Shown here: piece by piece, positions 44,307 through 54,506 of the stretch | How positions within the stretch are numbered: position 1 is the first letter of the stretch | Layout of the letters: each line of letters opens with the position of its first letter | Source: Nemertoderma westbladi | Taxonomy: Eukaryota; Xenacoelomorpha; Nemertodermatida; Nemertodermatidae | Assembly: GCA_032718475.1 (NCBI GenBank) | Contig: JAUCBJ010000122.1 | Location: forward strand, 1-64,000 | DNA: 64,000 nucleotides | Direction: 5' to 3' | The notes under the pieces: generated by a model | What the model was told of the DNA's origin: nothing | The model's database searches: none | The model's input: only the letters and a program-made list of their open reading frames with translations | Position numbers and translations under genes: made by a program

Positions 44307-46038
44307 AAGTTCTAGAACAATGTCAGTGAATCTACCTTTGACAAAAAAAAATGTAAAATTAAACGTTGGATATATGCTAGATACTGTTTTCAGTTAATAA
44401 GTTTGTGAAGAATTTTAAGTTAATATTTTTTCTGTAGCATGATGCTTGGTTTTCAACATATATACAGTAAGTTTATTATTTTTTACTAAAAAAATAGATG
44501 ATTACAGCAGTCTCGCATTTACTGACGAAATTTCATATTTTTAAATAAATATAACAGTACTTACTCAGTTTTTAAGACTTGCATTTTAATTTTCACATTT
44601 TTTACTCAAAATAGATAGATAGACAATTTGTTGTCAAAGAATAGTTAAGGAATGTCTCGCAAAGTTTATTCATGGATTTTTCAGTGAATCTAATTTCGCA
44701 ATAAAAAAATGTCAAATTAATAGTGCTAAAACCCAGCATCACTCTGTAGAACCAATATATTATAAAAAATGTAATATACTATATTAACACTGACACATTG
44801 ACTTACCTACACATAGTTGCAACACTACAGTGTATACATGAGACATTGTTTCATAATGTTACATACCGAATAACACTATTACTGCTATATCTAGCACATA
44901 CTCACAACAATCAATACCCTACATCTAAACATTAATTATCATTCCATCTTATATTCAAACGTAATTAACCTGTCAATATTGTACTGATACTGTATGTAGA
45001 ACAAGTAGATTATTATTATTAGTTAGATTTATTTCGTAATAATTAATATGCATTTTATGCTATCGAAATCATTAGAATAATTGGATCTCGTTGGTGACAT
45101 ATGCTATAGTATAGAATTCAATGAACAATAATTTATAATTGATACTACCACAAGCTATTTGTAAACATCTGCGACCAGTTATGATGAATAAATCGATCTT
45201 GAATAATTATTACTTGGCATTCAGAATATTAGTTCGTCGTCGTCGCCGTCATGGTAGCGAGGCGAAAGGGAGAGTAACCGGGGTGGGGCTAGGCATGCAT
45301 CGTGAGGTTAGGCTACGCGAAGATGAATATCGATGATTGGTTGATGCAACGACGCGAATCAATACTGACGATTGGTAACAGCAGTCGAGTAAGGCGAGCA
45401 TCGCTAGGTTAGGCTACGCGTAGGTGAATATCGATGATTGGTTGATGCAACGACGCGAATCAATACTGACGGTGACAGATGGTCATTAAACACTGAGAAA
45501 TTGAGCATTTTGAATAGTCCTCCGAGATATCTCCCATAGAACAAGCTAGGGAGGAGGGGGTGGGGGAGCCCTCTTCATCTACTACTGTTAAATATTTGGA
45601 ATCCTTACATGATGGCCAGCTTTCTAACAGTACCAACGAATCAATATAAGATTCAAGAATAACTGCGCTGGAACTAGTGCAATATCGGCGGAGACACCTT
45701 TTTGAAAGCGAACATAAAAATCCTGAGGAGGAGGGGGGGAGGCGACAATATCACTGTAAAAACATTTATAAATCACATTGGAATTTTTCTTGAATTTTTC
45801 CACACCCCTCTTGAAAGTGAGTATCATAGACTGTTTGGGCCTGCTGTGTGTATATGGGTAGGACAAACAGAGCACTATGACAACGAGATATTACGCCAAA
45901 TTTAGAGCTGTTTGAATAATGTCCCGTTTGCGAAAGGTCTCGTTTGCGTAACGGCCAGTTTGTGTAAAGTCCCATATCCTATTTTGTTTGCGTAATGTCT
46001 CGTTTGCTTAAATTCCTGTTTGCATACCGTCCGTCAAC

Positions 46039-46097
46039 CGTCTCAAGAAAGTCATGGGATGCACTGGATGGTCCTCATGGCGAAAGCAATGTCCTGC
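46039..46097 (-). mobile_element. LINE-A 3' fragment, right half
   Basis: Continues 41,287-41,450 after the foldback element, starting with the duplicated CGTCTCAAG. It reads to CAATGTCCTGCAAAGC, with about 60 bp of the family sequence missing after GTCATGGG. Confidence 0.8.
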
Positions 46098-46223
46098 AAA
46101 GCACATGAATACCCTATAACAAATAAAAATTAAGTAATCTGATAATTTGTTAACCGAATCTACTAACAAAGCAAACATTCATAAATTAAATTAAATTATA
46201 TAATATAATATAATTATTATTAC

Positions 46224-46472
46224 CTTTACAAGTGTAACCATTTCCAGTCCATCCTTCGAAGCAGTCACATCTGTAACTCCCATAATTGTTACTACATTTA
46301 GCATTAATATCACATTCATTTGTACCAGTGTCGCATTCATTAATATCAGCACAAGATCTACCATCTCCTCTGTATCCCCTTTTGCAATGACAACGTCTTG
46401 TTTCATAGTCACACAAAGCATCTCGATGACAATCATTGTTAGTAGAGCATTCTCCAACAGGTTTATCGTTTT
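46224..46472 (-). CDS. NID: Nidogen EGF-pair exon (type B, copy 1)
   Basis: 249-nt phase 1-1 exon, acceptor TTTTAG at 46,473 and donor GTAATA at 46,223. It encodes ENDKPVGECSTNNDCHRDAL, CDYETRRCHCKRGYRGDGRS and CADINECDTGTNECDINAKC to GWTGNGYTCK. The second module is calcium-binding (DINEC; CSNNYGSYRC). Nearly identical to exons at 47,169 and 51,025. Confidence 0.87.
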
Positions 46473-47060
46473 CTAAAAGATTAGCAAAACATTTCTTAGA
46501 CATGAATCCACTTATATTTTTAAGAATTTAAGCAATAAAATCGAAACTTCTGGCTTTATGGGGACAACAGTCGTGTTTCAAAGAAATAAGATAAAGATTT
46601 GTAGATAATTTTGAGGGGGTGTGTGTGTCATCAGAAAATGACACCATTTATGCATCGTAGTGTAAAATAATGCAATGTATGGCAGACGACAACAGAGGAA
46701 GCCATAATGTGTTTCGGAAGCCATAATTGCCATAAATACATTTCCCACCAATATGTCAATATTGTTTATGGTGATATATAAGAGAGTGTAGATAACTTTA
46801 TAGAATGTGTTACAGTTTAGGAAAATTATTTGTATCTACATTTCTCTTCACCATGAATCACTTGCATCAAATATCTATATTTAAATTTTATGGATTTAAA
46901 ATTATTCATAGCATATGGTTCACCATGGAGACCCTATATTATAACTGCATACATTATAAATTATTTTCCTATTCCATATAGCTACTATTCCATATAAGAA
47001 AAGCATTATCTCAAAATATCAACTTTATCTAATAATCCTAGTATTGAAAACTTGTTATAT
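46473..47060. repeat. Duplicated intron block B
   Basis: Matches 51,274-51,880 almost base for base apart from a short insertion (about 18 bp) near 51,752. It is intron copied together with the adjoining EGF exon. Confidence 0.9.
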
Positions 47061-47168
47061 TATTACACATTCCAACTCGAAGTAATAACATCATAGATCA
47101 AATCTACTAACCAAGCTACAAATCTACTTTTTTAAATTCAATTCAATTATGTAGGGAAATATTATTAC

Positions 47169-47417
47169 CTTTACAAGTGTAACCACTTCCAGTCCATCCT
47201 TCGAAGCAGTCACATCTGTAACTCCCATAATTGTTACTACATTTAGCATTAATATCACATTCATTTGTACCAGTGTCGCATTCATTAATATCAGCACAAG
47301 ATCTACCATCTCCTCTGTATCCCCTTTTACAATGACAACGTCTTGTTTCATAGTCACACAAAGCATCTCGATCGCAATCATTGTTAGTGGAGCATTCTCT
47401 AACAGGTTTATCGTTTT
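47169..47417 (-). CDS. NID: Nidogen EGF-pair exon (type B, copy 2)
   Basis: 249-nt phase 1-1 exon with the same splice motifs as its sister exons. It differs by few residues (KPVRECSTNNDCDRDALC; WTGSGYTC). Its downstream intron (47,095-47,168) resembles that below the 51,025 exon, while the upstream side diverges after about 47,440, marking a duplication breakpoint. Confidence 0.87.
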
Positions 47418-47439
47418 CTAAAAGATTAGCAAACCATCC

Positions 47440-47856
47440 GTAAGACATAGTTCCACTTATATTTTTGGTGAATTTCCAAAAGGTATACTCTCTCGAAGCA
47501 CTCATTGGGATATAGTTTATATACTGGGACTGGGACTGGCCTGGACAGCTAGCTAACATGGGTTATATTGAAAAATATCGGCATCGTAATGTACTTTCAA
47601 TGATAGGCATTATTACGAGACAGTGGTGTTGAAGCTGAATGGTCGAACCGTGAAGTGTACTTGGTAGGAAGGACTGCAGTGGATGACGATTGCCCTTCAG
47701 GTGTCCCTTACTGTCTTGTCATCTGGAGCTCGAAGGCCCCGCAAACAGTTCATGCAATACATACAAGATTGATCCGGTCCATCCTTGCACAATCCAATTG
47801 TGCTTATTGCTGCCCCTGCCGCGATTGTAACAACTGACAAACACGCGAGTTATACT
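47440..47856. other. Intron stretch, no recognised content
   Basis: No supported gene. It is somewhat less AT-rich than its surroundings (47,640-47,840), so an old element is possible. Confidence 0.35.
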
Positions 47857-47862
47857 ATAGAC

Positions 47863-48321
47863 AGCAGGCAATCATCCCAGGCATGGAAATCGATCAATTT
47901 GCTTACTGGGCGGAAAAGCCAACCAACCACCAAGGTTAAGGCTAAATCACCAGCCGATCGCCTCAATGGTTGGAAAGCCCACTTTGAAAAGCTCCTCAAT
48001 AATGACAGGGTATTGCCTGATAATTTTATAGAAGTAGAAGTGTCTGAGTCTGTACTCCCAGATATTCCCATTGGCGATATCTCCTTTGCAGAAGTGAAGG
48101 CTGCTGCAAAGAGCATTAAGACCAATCGTGCCAGTGGAGTAGATGGTGTTCCCCCTGAGGTCTTTAAAATTCCTGAGTGTTTAAAGCTCATCTATCCCAT
48201 CATAGTAGACATGTATCGAACAACAAGAGTCCCACAAGAAATGAAAACCAATAAGTTGGTGCCAAGTAAGGTAGTTTCGGGGAATCTCATTGATCTCGAT
48301 TGCTGCAAAGCTATACAATAG
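47863..48321 (+). pseudogene. LINE-A linker and RT N-terminal part
   Basis: The open frame encodes ADRLNGWKAHFEKLLNNDRV, AKSIKTNRASGVDGVPPEVF and MYRTTRVPQEMKTNKLVPS, the pre-RT and RT domain 0-1 region. It ends at a stop after LIDLDCCKAIQ, where frameshifts separate it from the rest of the RT. Confidence 0.8.
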
Positions 48322-48433
48322 GATTCTATTAAATCGCATCAGGGATCCCATTGAGAGACTGCTCCGTAGAAATCAGAATGGGTTCCGTAAAGGTCGTGGG
48401 ACCATGGAGCTCATTTTGCACTTAGAAGGATAA

Positions 48434-49596
48434 TTGAAGAATTATCAAAAAAGAAAGACAGGCATCTGGCTGTTATCTTTGTTGACTTCTTCAAGGCCTT
48501 TGATTCAGTCTCTCGCTCACGTATGTTTAGCATACTTTCATTATATGGGATTCCTGATGAAATTATTGCAGCAATCAGATCAGTATACGATGGTTCGACA
48601 ACATTTGTGTCTACTGTTGACGGTGACACAGAACCATTTGAAGTGTTATGGGGCGTCCTCCAAGGAGACACACTTGCACCATTCTTGTTCATTATTGTGG
48701 TTGACTATGTTCTACGCATGTCCTTAGATCATCATAATGATGATGGGGTGATGATAACTCCACCAACTGGCTCCAGAAGTCGAGGAAATCCTGCCAAGTA
48801 CCTAACTGATCTAGACTTTGCTGATGACTTAGGAGTACTCTCAGAATCATTAGAGGGAGCCCAACGGCTCCTCAGCTCATTAGAACATGCTGCTTCTAGT
48901 GTTGGTCTTTTTATTAACTCCAGAAAGACCAAAATTTTTACAGTTAACTTTGAAAGTCCTCAGCAAGTCTCTGATCGGATGAGCATAAGCTCAAAGGATG
49001 GTATGCTTGAGCATGTGGACGACTTATGTTACCTGGGATCATGGATCTGGAAGTCAGGTGAGGACCTTCGAATACGTAAGAGAAAGGCATGGGCAGCCTT
49101 GAATAGGTGTTCCAGGATTTGGAAGTCACCGAGAATTAATCGAAAACTTAAGGTCCGATTATTTAGAGCAGCAGTAGTTCCAGTACTCCTCTACGGGAGT
49201 CCATGCTGGGCTCTAAGTGCTGAGGACACCAAATCTCTGGATGGCACATTCACAAGAATGCTACGCTGGGTTCATTGTGTCAAGTACAATGCACACATCT
49301 CCAACCAGACACTATATAACATTGGAGGTGTCTCATTGGTTCCCCCAAGCTTGATACTAGAACAAAATCGCCTCCACTTTGAAGGACATTGCTTTCGCCG
49401 TGAGGACCAGCCAGTGCATAATCTTGTACTTTGGCAGCCTCATGGAGTGAATAAGCATGGTGGACAGCCCATGACTTTCTTGAGACACATCTTAAAGGAC
49501 ACTGGCCTTGAAGATGCGGATGATCTAGCAAATGTCATGGGTGATAGGGAGTTGTGGTGGTGCAATTTTGTTGACAAGCCGGCACAGCATTCTTAA
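48434..49596 (+). pseudogene. LINE-A RT core and C-terminus (open from 48,523)
   Basis: Frame 48,523-49,596 (357 residues, open upstream to about 48,470 as VIFVDFFKAFDSVSRSRMF) has VLWGVLQGDTLAPFLFIIVV, the catalytic box LDFADDLGVLSE, the thumb (SSVGLFINSRKTKIF) and the C-terminal SPCWALSAEDTKSLDGTF to DDLANVMGDRELW. All RT active-site residues visible here are intact, but the element lacks its endonuclease. Confidence 0.82.
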
Positions 49597-49647
49597 AAAT
49601 GCAGCTGCAATGCAGCATGCCAATCCTATTAGTAGTAGAGTTATACT

Positions 49648-50058
49648 GCTGTTGGATCCTCTGTCCGGAGTGATGTGGAACACTGCATTGTGAACCATAA
49701 CCGCATCCCCTGCACCTGTAGCAAGTTCATCACTGAAAGCACCGGAAAGTTTTCACATGAATAACCTTGAGGGGATATATACAGTTATTGAACATAAACT
49801 CTATTGCCGTTTCAACAATGTTAGCTAAAGGGAAGCACTGGTAGAAACAAGTTGCAGTTCTGTATGTTTATCTCCAATTGTGAGCGACATGATCCACCGA
49901 TGATTGCGCTACTTGTGGCATGGTTACGAGTGGTCAGATTACTCCCCAGAAACTCCTGACATGATGCACTTGTTGCCTCTCTGCACAATCATGTTGCTCG
50001 TATTTATTAACTGTCTAACTCATGTTGCATGTACATGTTCATACAAAAAATCAACTGA
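49648..50058. other. Intron stretch without recognised content
   Basis: No gene supported. The duplicated block A starts at its right edge. Confidence 0.4.
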
Positions 50059-50925
50059 TGGTCTAAAAATAAATCAGTTATTATATGTATCAATTTTCCT
50101 CCCGGGCGGGCTTACTTTGAATTGCGTCAAGGGTCCAAACTAATCTGCCACTCTATAATCGGCCTGCTACATTGGAGCTGCAGATTGAGATGTTGGCTAG
50201 ACAAAAAAAATTTTAACCACCATGCAATCCACAATTGGCAAGTCCAATACAGCGTGCATTAAGAATGCTATGCCGGCTCTACAAGACTCACCTCTACACC
50301 TAAAACCATTTCCAGTCCATCCTTCGTTGCATTCACATCTGTAACCCCCATCATTGTTAGTACATTGAGCATTAGTATCGCATTCATCTGTATCCGTTTC
50401 GCATTCATCAATGTCATCACAAGAGGATACACCATCTCCTTGGTACCAAAGATTACATTGGCAACGACCATCTTCACATTTGGCATTTACAACGCAATGC
50501 CAATCGTGGGTGCATTCTTCAACAATCTCATTAACATCTATACCAATTAGGAACAATAAGCGTTTACTAATATATTGAAGATACAGGCATCTATTTGAAC
50601 AATTATTTATGAAACATTCATAGTATGCAAAAAACCAAATAAATGGGAGATTCTTTAGGATCATTAAGCCAAGGAAAGCCTGTTCACTTCACCACAATGG
50701 GTGATCTTCTAAACCCTTCCAAAAAAATAAATAAAAATATTTCATATCCAACGCTGATCATTGATATATCTATATTATCTTTACTTTGTACATCTTTATC
50801 ATTTGCACAATACTGGCAGATCTCGAAATGCATAGGTCTTGTGCATGGGTGGAGCCAGTTTGTTTATTTATTTATATGAAGGAAAGCTGTACTTACTGGT
50901 GGAAATCTTACCCTAGAACATATAA
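50059..50925. repeat. Duplicated intron-exon block A, copy without insertions
   Basis: Partner of 39,871-41,286. It lacks foldback B and ends at the point where the other copy has the LINE-A plus foldback A insertion, so it preserves both empty sites. About 95 bp near 50,632-50,728 is unique to this copy. Confidence 0.9.
50292..50537 (-). CDS. NID: Nidogen EGF-pair exon (type A, second copy)
   Basis: 246-nt phase 1-1 exon, acceptor TATAG at 50,538, donor GTGAGT at 50,291. Differs from the 40,110 exon by about two residues (THDWHCVVNAK against TRDWHCVANAK). Both EGF modules are complete, with all cysteines. Confidence 0.87.
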
Positions 50926-51024
50926 GATTAAGTATGATTTTGATATTTGTTAGCCAAATCTACTAACCAAGCTACAAATCTACTTTTTTAAATTCAATTC
51001 AATTATGTAGGGAAATATTATTAC

Positions 51025-51273
51025 CTTTACAAGTGTAACCATTTCCAGTCCATCCTTCGAAGCAGTCACATCTGTAACTCCCATAATTGTTACTACATTT
51101 AGCATTAATATCACATTCATTTGTACCAGTGTCGCATTCATTAATATCAGCACAAGATCTACCATCTCCTCTGTATCCCCTTTTGCAATGACAACGTCTT
51201 GTTTCATAGTCACACAAAGCATCTCGATGACAATCATTGTTAGTGGAGCATTCTCCAACAGGTATATCGTTTT
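51025..51273 (-). CDS. NID: Nidogen EGF-pair exon (type B, copy 3; most 5' exon seen)
   Basis: 249-nt phase 1-1 exon, acceptor TTTTAG at 51,274, donor GTAATA at 51,024. Reads ENDIPVGECSTNNDCHRDAL and continues as in its sisters. No upstream nidogen exon was recognised between here and 64,000, so the intron 5' of it is long or the N-terminal exons are outside the window. Confidence 0.87.
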
Positions 51274-51915
51274 CTAAAAGATTAGCAAAACATTTCTTAG
51301 ACATGAATCCACTTATATTTTTAAGAATTTAAGCAATAAAATCGAAACTTCTGGCTTCATGGGGACAACAGTCGTGTTTCAAAGAAATAAGATAAAGATT
51401 TGTAGATAATTTTGAGGGGGTGTGTGTGTCATCAGAAAATGACACCATTTATGCATCGTAGTGTAAAATAATGCAATGTATGGCAGACGACAACAGAGGA
51501 AGCCATAATGTGTTTCGGAAGCCATAATTGCCATAAATACATTTCCCACCAATATGTCAATATTGTTTATGGTGATATATAAGAGAGTGTAGATAACTTT
51601 ATAGAATGTGTTACAGTTTAGGAAAATTATTTGTATCTACATTTCTCTTCACCATGAATCACTTGCATCAAATATCTATATTTAAATTTTATGGATTTAA
51701 AATTATTCATAGCATATGGTTCACCATGGACACCCTATATTATAACTGCATACTTTATACTGCATACATTATAAATTATTTTCCTATTCCATATAGCTAC
51801 TATTCCATATAAGAAAAGCATTATCTCAAAATATCAACTTTATCTAATAATCCTAGAATTGAAAACTTGTTATATTATTACACATTCCAACTCGAAGTAA
51901 TAACATCATAGATCA
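51274..51915. repeat. Duplicated intron block B, second copy
   Basis: Matches 46,473-47,100. Includes GT-rich and CCATAAT motifs, non-coding. The similarity stops near 51,915. Confidence 0.9.
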
Positions 51916-52079
51916 AAAAAACAATATCTATATTAATTGCGGATTGTCAGTTATTGTTATTTACAAAGCAGTATTTAGGCAGTACCATACTGATCAGAAG
52001 TTACCATACTGATCATTTTTTCAAAATTTGATAAACGGCATAAAAATACAAATATTTCATATTCATTTTTAAAAATAGA

Positions 52080-52275
52080 TAATTGAATGGGAGAATCACT
52101 TAGGCTTAAGTTGCCTTGGTTCCCATTATTTATCGACCAGAGAAGGATGGAAGATTGGGCTAGGCTGCAGCATTTAAAGCACTGTGCCCAAACAGTGTTG
52201 CCCCATCTATGGATTGAACCAGGGTTTTCCTAATGGGAAGTCCAGGAATGTCACCACTAGACCAAGCTGTTGCTG
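52080..52275 (-). mobile_element. tRNA-derived SINE-like sequence
   Basis: The minus strand starts GCAGCAACAGCTTGGTCTAG (A box), followed by CCCTGGTTCAATCC (B box) about 45 nt on, then a unique body ending near 52,080. It shares its head with 35,950-36,012. Body and head layout fit a SINE. Confidence 0.6.
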
Positions 52276-52339
52276 CATCTAAATATAGATAATAAGAATA
52301 ATGCAATAAATAATATCCATTGTAAAAAGATAATTCTTT

Positions 52340-52490
52340 GCCTCGGCTGTTCTAGTATCAATCTTGGTGGGACCAATGAGACACATCCAATGCTGTAAAG
52401 GGTGTTGCTGTGTTGGAGATGTGTCACATTGTAATTGATACAGTGTATCCGACACAGCATTCTTAGTTATGTGCCATCCGGAGATTTAAG
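52340..52490 (-). mobile_element. Old LINE-A fragment
   Basis: Diverged LINE-A C-terminal segment (MLCRIHCINYNV, NTLYSIGCVSLVPPRLILEQ) with no tail. Clearly older than the other copies. Confidence 0.75.
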
Positions 52491-52733
52491 AGTTATATTC
52501 GTGTTCAGCATCACGGAAAACCCGTGACAAAATTTGAGGACTCTGACTCCGACTCTGATGAAAAAAAAATTGAGACTCAGACTCCAGCAAGTTTCTGATA
52601 CCAAGCAGAATTTTTCCCAAAAGTATTTTTTTTAATTGAAAAAATTATCTAATGTAATAATAACTTAATTAATTTAAACTTCCTTTATTAATGAACCGGT
52701 ACTGGTATTGCAGTGACTGTCATTAGTGTCATA

Positions 52734-52803
52734 ATTCCATGTCAGTCTCACTGCTGCCCTACAGGGAAGCAGCCTGTAGGGCAGAGTGAGACTGACATGG
52801 AAT
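52734..52803. repeat. 31-32 bp inverted repeat with 7-nt loop
   Basis: Arms 52,734-52,765 and 52,773-52,803 are reverse complements except for one extra base in the left arm. The loop is GAAGCAG. It lies about 400 bp upstream of the second transporter gene. Confidence 0.9.
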
Positions 52804-53198
52804 CAGGAAATTTCTTTAAATCAGTATGAAGTGTGGAAGAGTGAATGCAGGTTAAATCTGATGACCGAAACAACAATAATGTACTACTGTGTACTGTAAG
52901 GTAGTAAATAACATGTGTTGGCAAGCTGTGTTTTTCGAGGTGTTTGTTATTATACATTTATTATAGGAAGGGATCTAGGGGTCTTAACCTCCAATGATAA
53001 GTTTATTTTACCGAAAATAATTTATCTTTTATTGACGCAATTGTAGGACTAATCCCATCACATGAGTACTTTTTAACCGTGGTAGTGTACAAATTTAGTT
53101 GATCTCTCTTGTTGAGCGTATCTCTCAAGTTGATTTTTTAAATTTATGGAATAACAATAAGATATTATATTTCGTATTTTGCTGTCAAATGCTAGATT

Positions 53199-54506
53199 AT
53201 GATAGATAATCATAATGCAGCCCCAATTAACACAAGCAGAAATTGCACAATTCCAAATCGCCATCTAAATGGCTGGAGACTTTATATATTAGTGGCCATG
53301 TTGCTGTTGTATCAAATGATACCGGGTTGGTGTCAGAATCTATTAGAGCCATTCTTTCCAATTGTAGTGGAAGAACGTGGTTGGTCAAAGACACTGATTG
53401 GTGCATTACTGTCTGTATTTTCTGCTGTCAGAGTTGTAATCTACATTAGTTGCCCTCACTCTATTAATAATTGGGGAACTCATATCTCTTTCGGCCTATT
53501 CGGTATCATTGGTGCCATTTCTCAGTTATCATTTGGGTTCGTAAAATATATTCCCAATCATAACAACGGACTCTATTTATTCGCATGTTTTTCACTTCGC
53601 ATCATCGAAGCTGTTGGACTCAACATTAGTTACATATATTCATTCAGTCTATTAATGGAATTGTGGCCAACACAAAGAACTTTATTGGCTAGTCTAGCAG
53701 TTGTTATTGGAAACCTAGGATATATGGTTGCACCAGTTTTTGGGTCCATGGGTTATGCTGCACTGGGTTTTGATTTCCCATTTATTATGTCGGGTTTGAT
53801 GTTTCTCATTATTGTCCTTTACTGCTGTATAGAGTCACCAGCTTATCTTCATGACAGATATAGATCAAAAGAAGTCAGACCAACTTATATTGGAATTCTA
53901 AAGAATCCAGCCATTTCCGTTATATTTATTTTGAGCATATGCTCCAGAATGCTCTCATCATTTATGGTTGCGAACTATGCTGCCTACATTCACCACACCT
54001 ACAAAATGAACCAATACAACATTGGTAAGATTTATATGATTTATCCAGGTGTTCTAACACCCACTGGCTTACTAATGAGCTTAATGTTGAAGAAGTTGAA
54101 GCATACAATTGTGCCAACTGTATTTGGAGCAATGGTACTGGCAGTGTCGATGCAACTAATAGGCCCTACAGAACTACTGGGTTTACCTCATTATCTCCCA
54201 ATCTCTCTCACTGGATGTGCTCTTCTGGGATTTGGGGCTGGAGTATTTCAAACCCCTGCTTTAGAAACCCAAACACAACTATCTGTGAATGTTTGTGGGT
54301 ATTCTGATAATGTCGATACAAGATCTCTTCTCCAACAAATGTATAGAATATCAACGTCAATTGCAGTTATCATGGGTCCCCTCCTCGGTGGATTCATCAA
54401 TGATTATATTGGAGTGCAAGCCGCATGTTCGCTTCTAAGCCTGTTGGGGTTACCTTTTCTTTTATCTTTGATAGCTTTGTATGCTTTTAATTATCGTGTT
54501 AGCTAG
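53199..54506 (+). CDS. SLC18B1-like MFS transporter, copy 2
   Basis: 435-residue, about 12-TM major facilitator protein in one uninterrupted frame, ATG at 53,199. It is a close paralogue of the gene at 17,578, and whole stretches are identical or nearly so (PGWCQNLLE.FFPIVVEER, SLLMELWPT.RTLL, MVLAVSMQLIGPTELL, NVDTRSLLQQ.YRIS). The GWSKTLIG and GPLLGGFINDYIGVQAACS segments match SLC18B1-type carriers. The start lies in the same position relative to helix 1 as in copy 1. A possible AATAAA is at 55,010. It lies upstream of, and divergent from, the visible nidogen exons. Substrate inferred from family only. Confidence 0.8.
   Translation: MIDNHNAAPINTSRNCTIPNRHLNGWRLYILVAMLLLYQMIPGWCQNLLEPFFPIVVEERGWSKTLIGALLSVFSAVRVVIYISCPHSINNWGTHISFGLFGIIGAISQLSFGFVKYIPNHNNGLYLFACFSLRIIEAVGLNISYIYSFSLLMELWPTQRTLLASLAVVIGNLGYMVAPVFGSMGYAALGFDFPFIMSGLMFLIIVLYCCIESPAYLHDRYRSKEVRPTYIGILKNPAISVIFILSICSRMLSSFMVANYAAYIHHTYKMNQYNIGKIYMIYPGVLTPTGLLMSLMLKKLKHTIVPTVFGAMVLAVSMQLIGPTELLGLPHYLPISLTGCALLGFGAGVFQTPALETQTQLSVNVCGYSDNVDTRSLLQQMYRISTSIAVIMGPLLGGFINDYIGVQAACSLLSLLGLPFLLSLIALYAFNYRVS

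Larger units (their letters stand above)
41451..46038. mobile_element. Foldback element A, 4.6 kb, 16-bp terminal units, 9-bp target duplication
   Basis: Inserted in a LINE-A fragment: CGTCTCAAG is duplicated at 41,442-41,450 and 46,039-46,047. Outer domains (41,451-41,715 and 45,905-46,038) are arrays of a 16-bp unit like GACGTTACGCAAACTG, in opposite orientation. Inside, arms of over 1.2 kb (about 42,070-43,345 and 44,315-45,590) are near-identical reverse complements. There is no transposase. The design matches foldback transposons such as Drosophila FB and sea-urchin TU elements. Confidence 0.88.
47857..49637 (+). mobile_element. LINE-A copy with near-complete RT and 10-bp target duplication
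   Basis: GAGTTATACT lies directly outside both ends (47,847-47,856 and 49,638-49,647). 5'-truncated at the end of the linker, with tail TATTAGTAGTA. It carries the longest open RT of the family in this window, in two frames. Confidence 0.92.
20922..51273 (-). other. NID: Nidogen-like gene (visible span, ten exons)
   Basis: Gene-level entry. On the minus strand ten exons encode paired EGF modules followed by a YWTD beta-propeller and a short C-terminus. Every intron has GT/AG ends and the phases join correctly: EGF exons are phase 1-1, then phase 0, 1, 2 and 2. Family knowledge: nidogen (entactin) is a secreted basement-membrane linker with NIDO, G2F, EGF and propeller domains that bridges laminin and collagen IV. 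The propeller blades match nidogen best (YAQ..LPL, PEGIAVDYR, LVNPRAI, YWTDWNRE, LGLPNGL, LCWADA, KYPFA, YGITTV). The N-terminal domains are not in the window or not recognised. Introns are unusually full of nested transposons. Confidence 0.82.
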
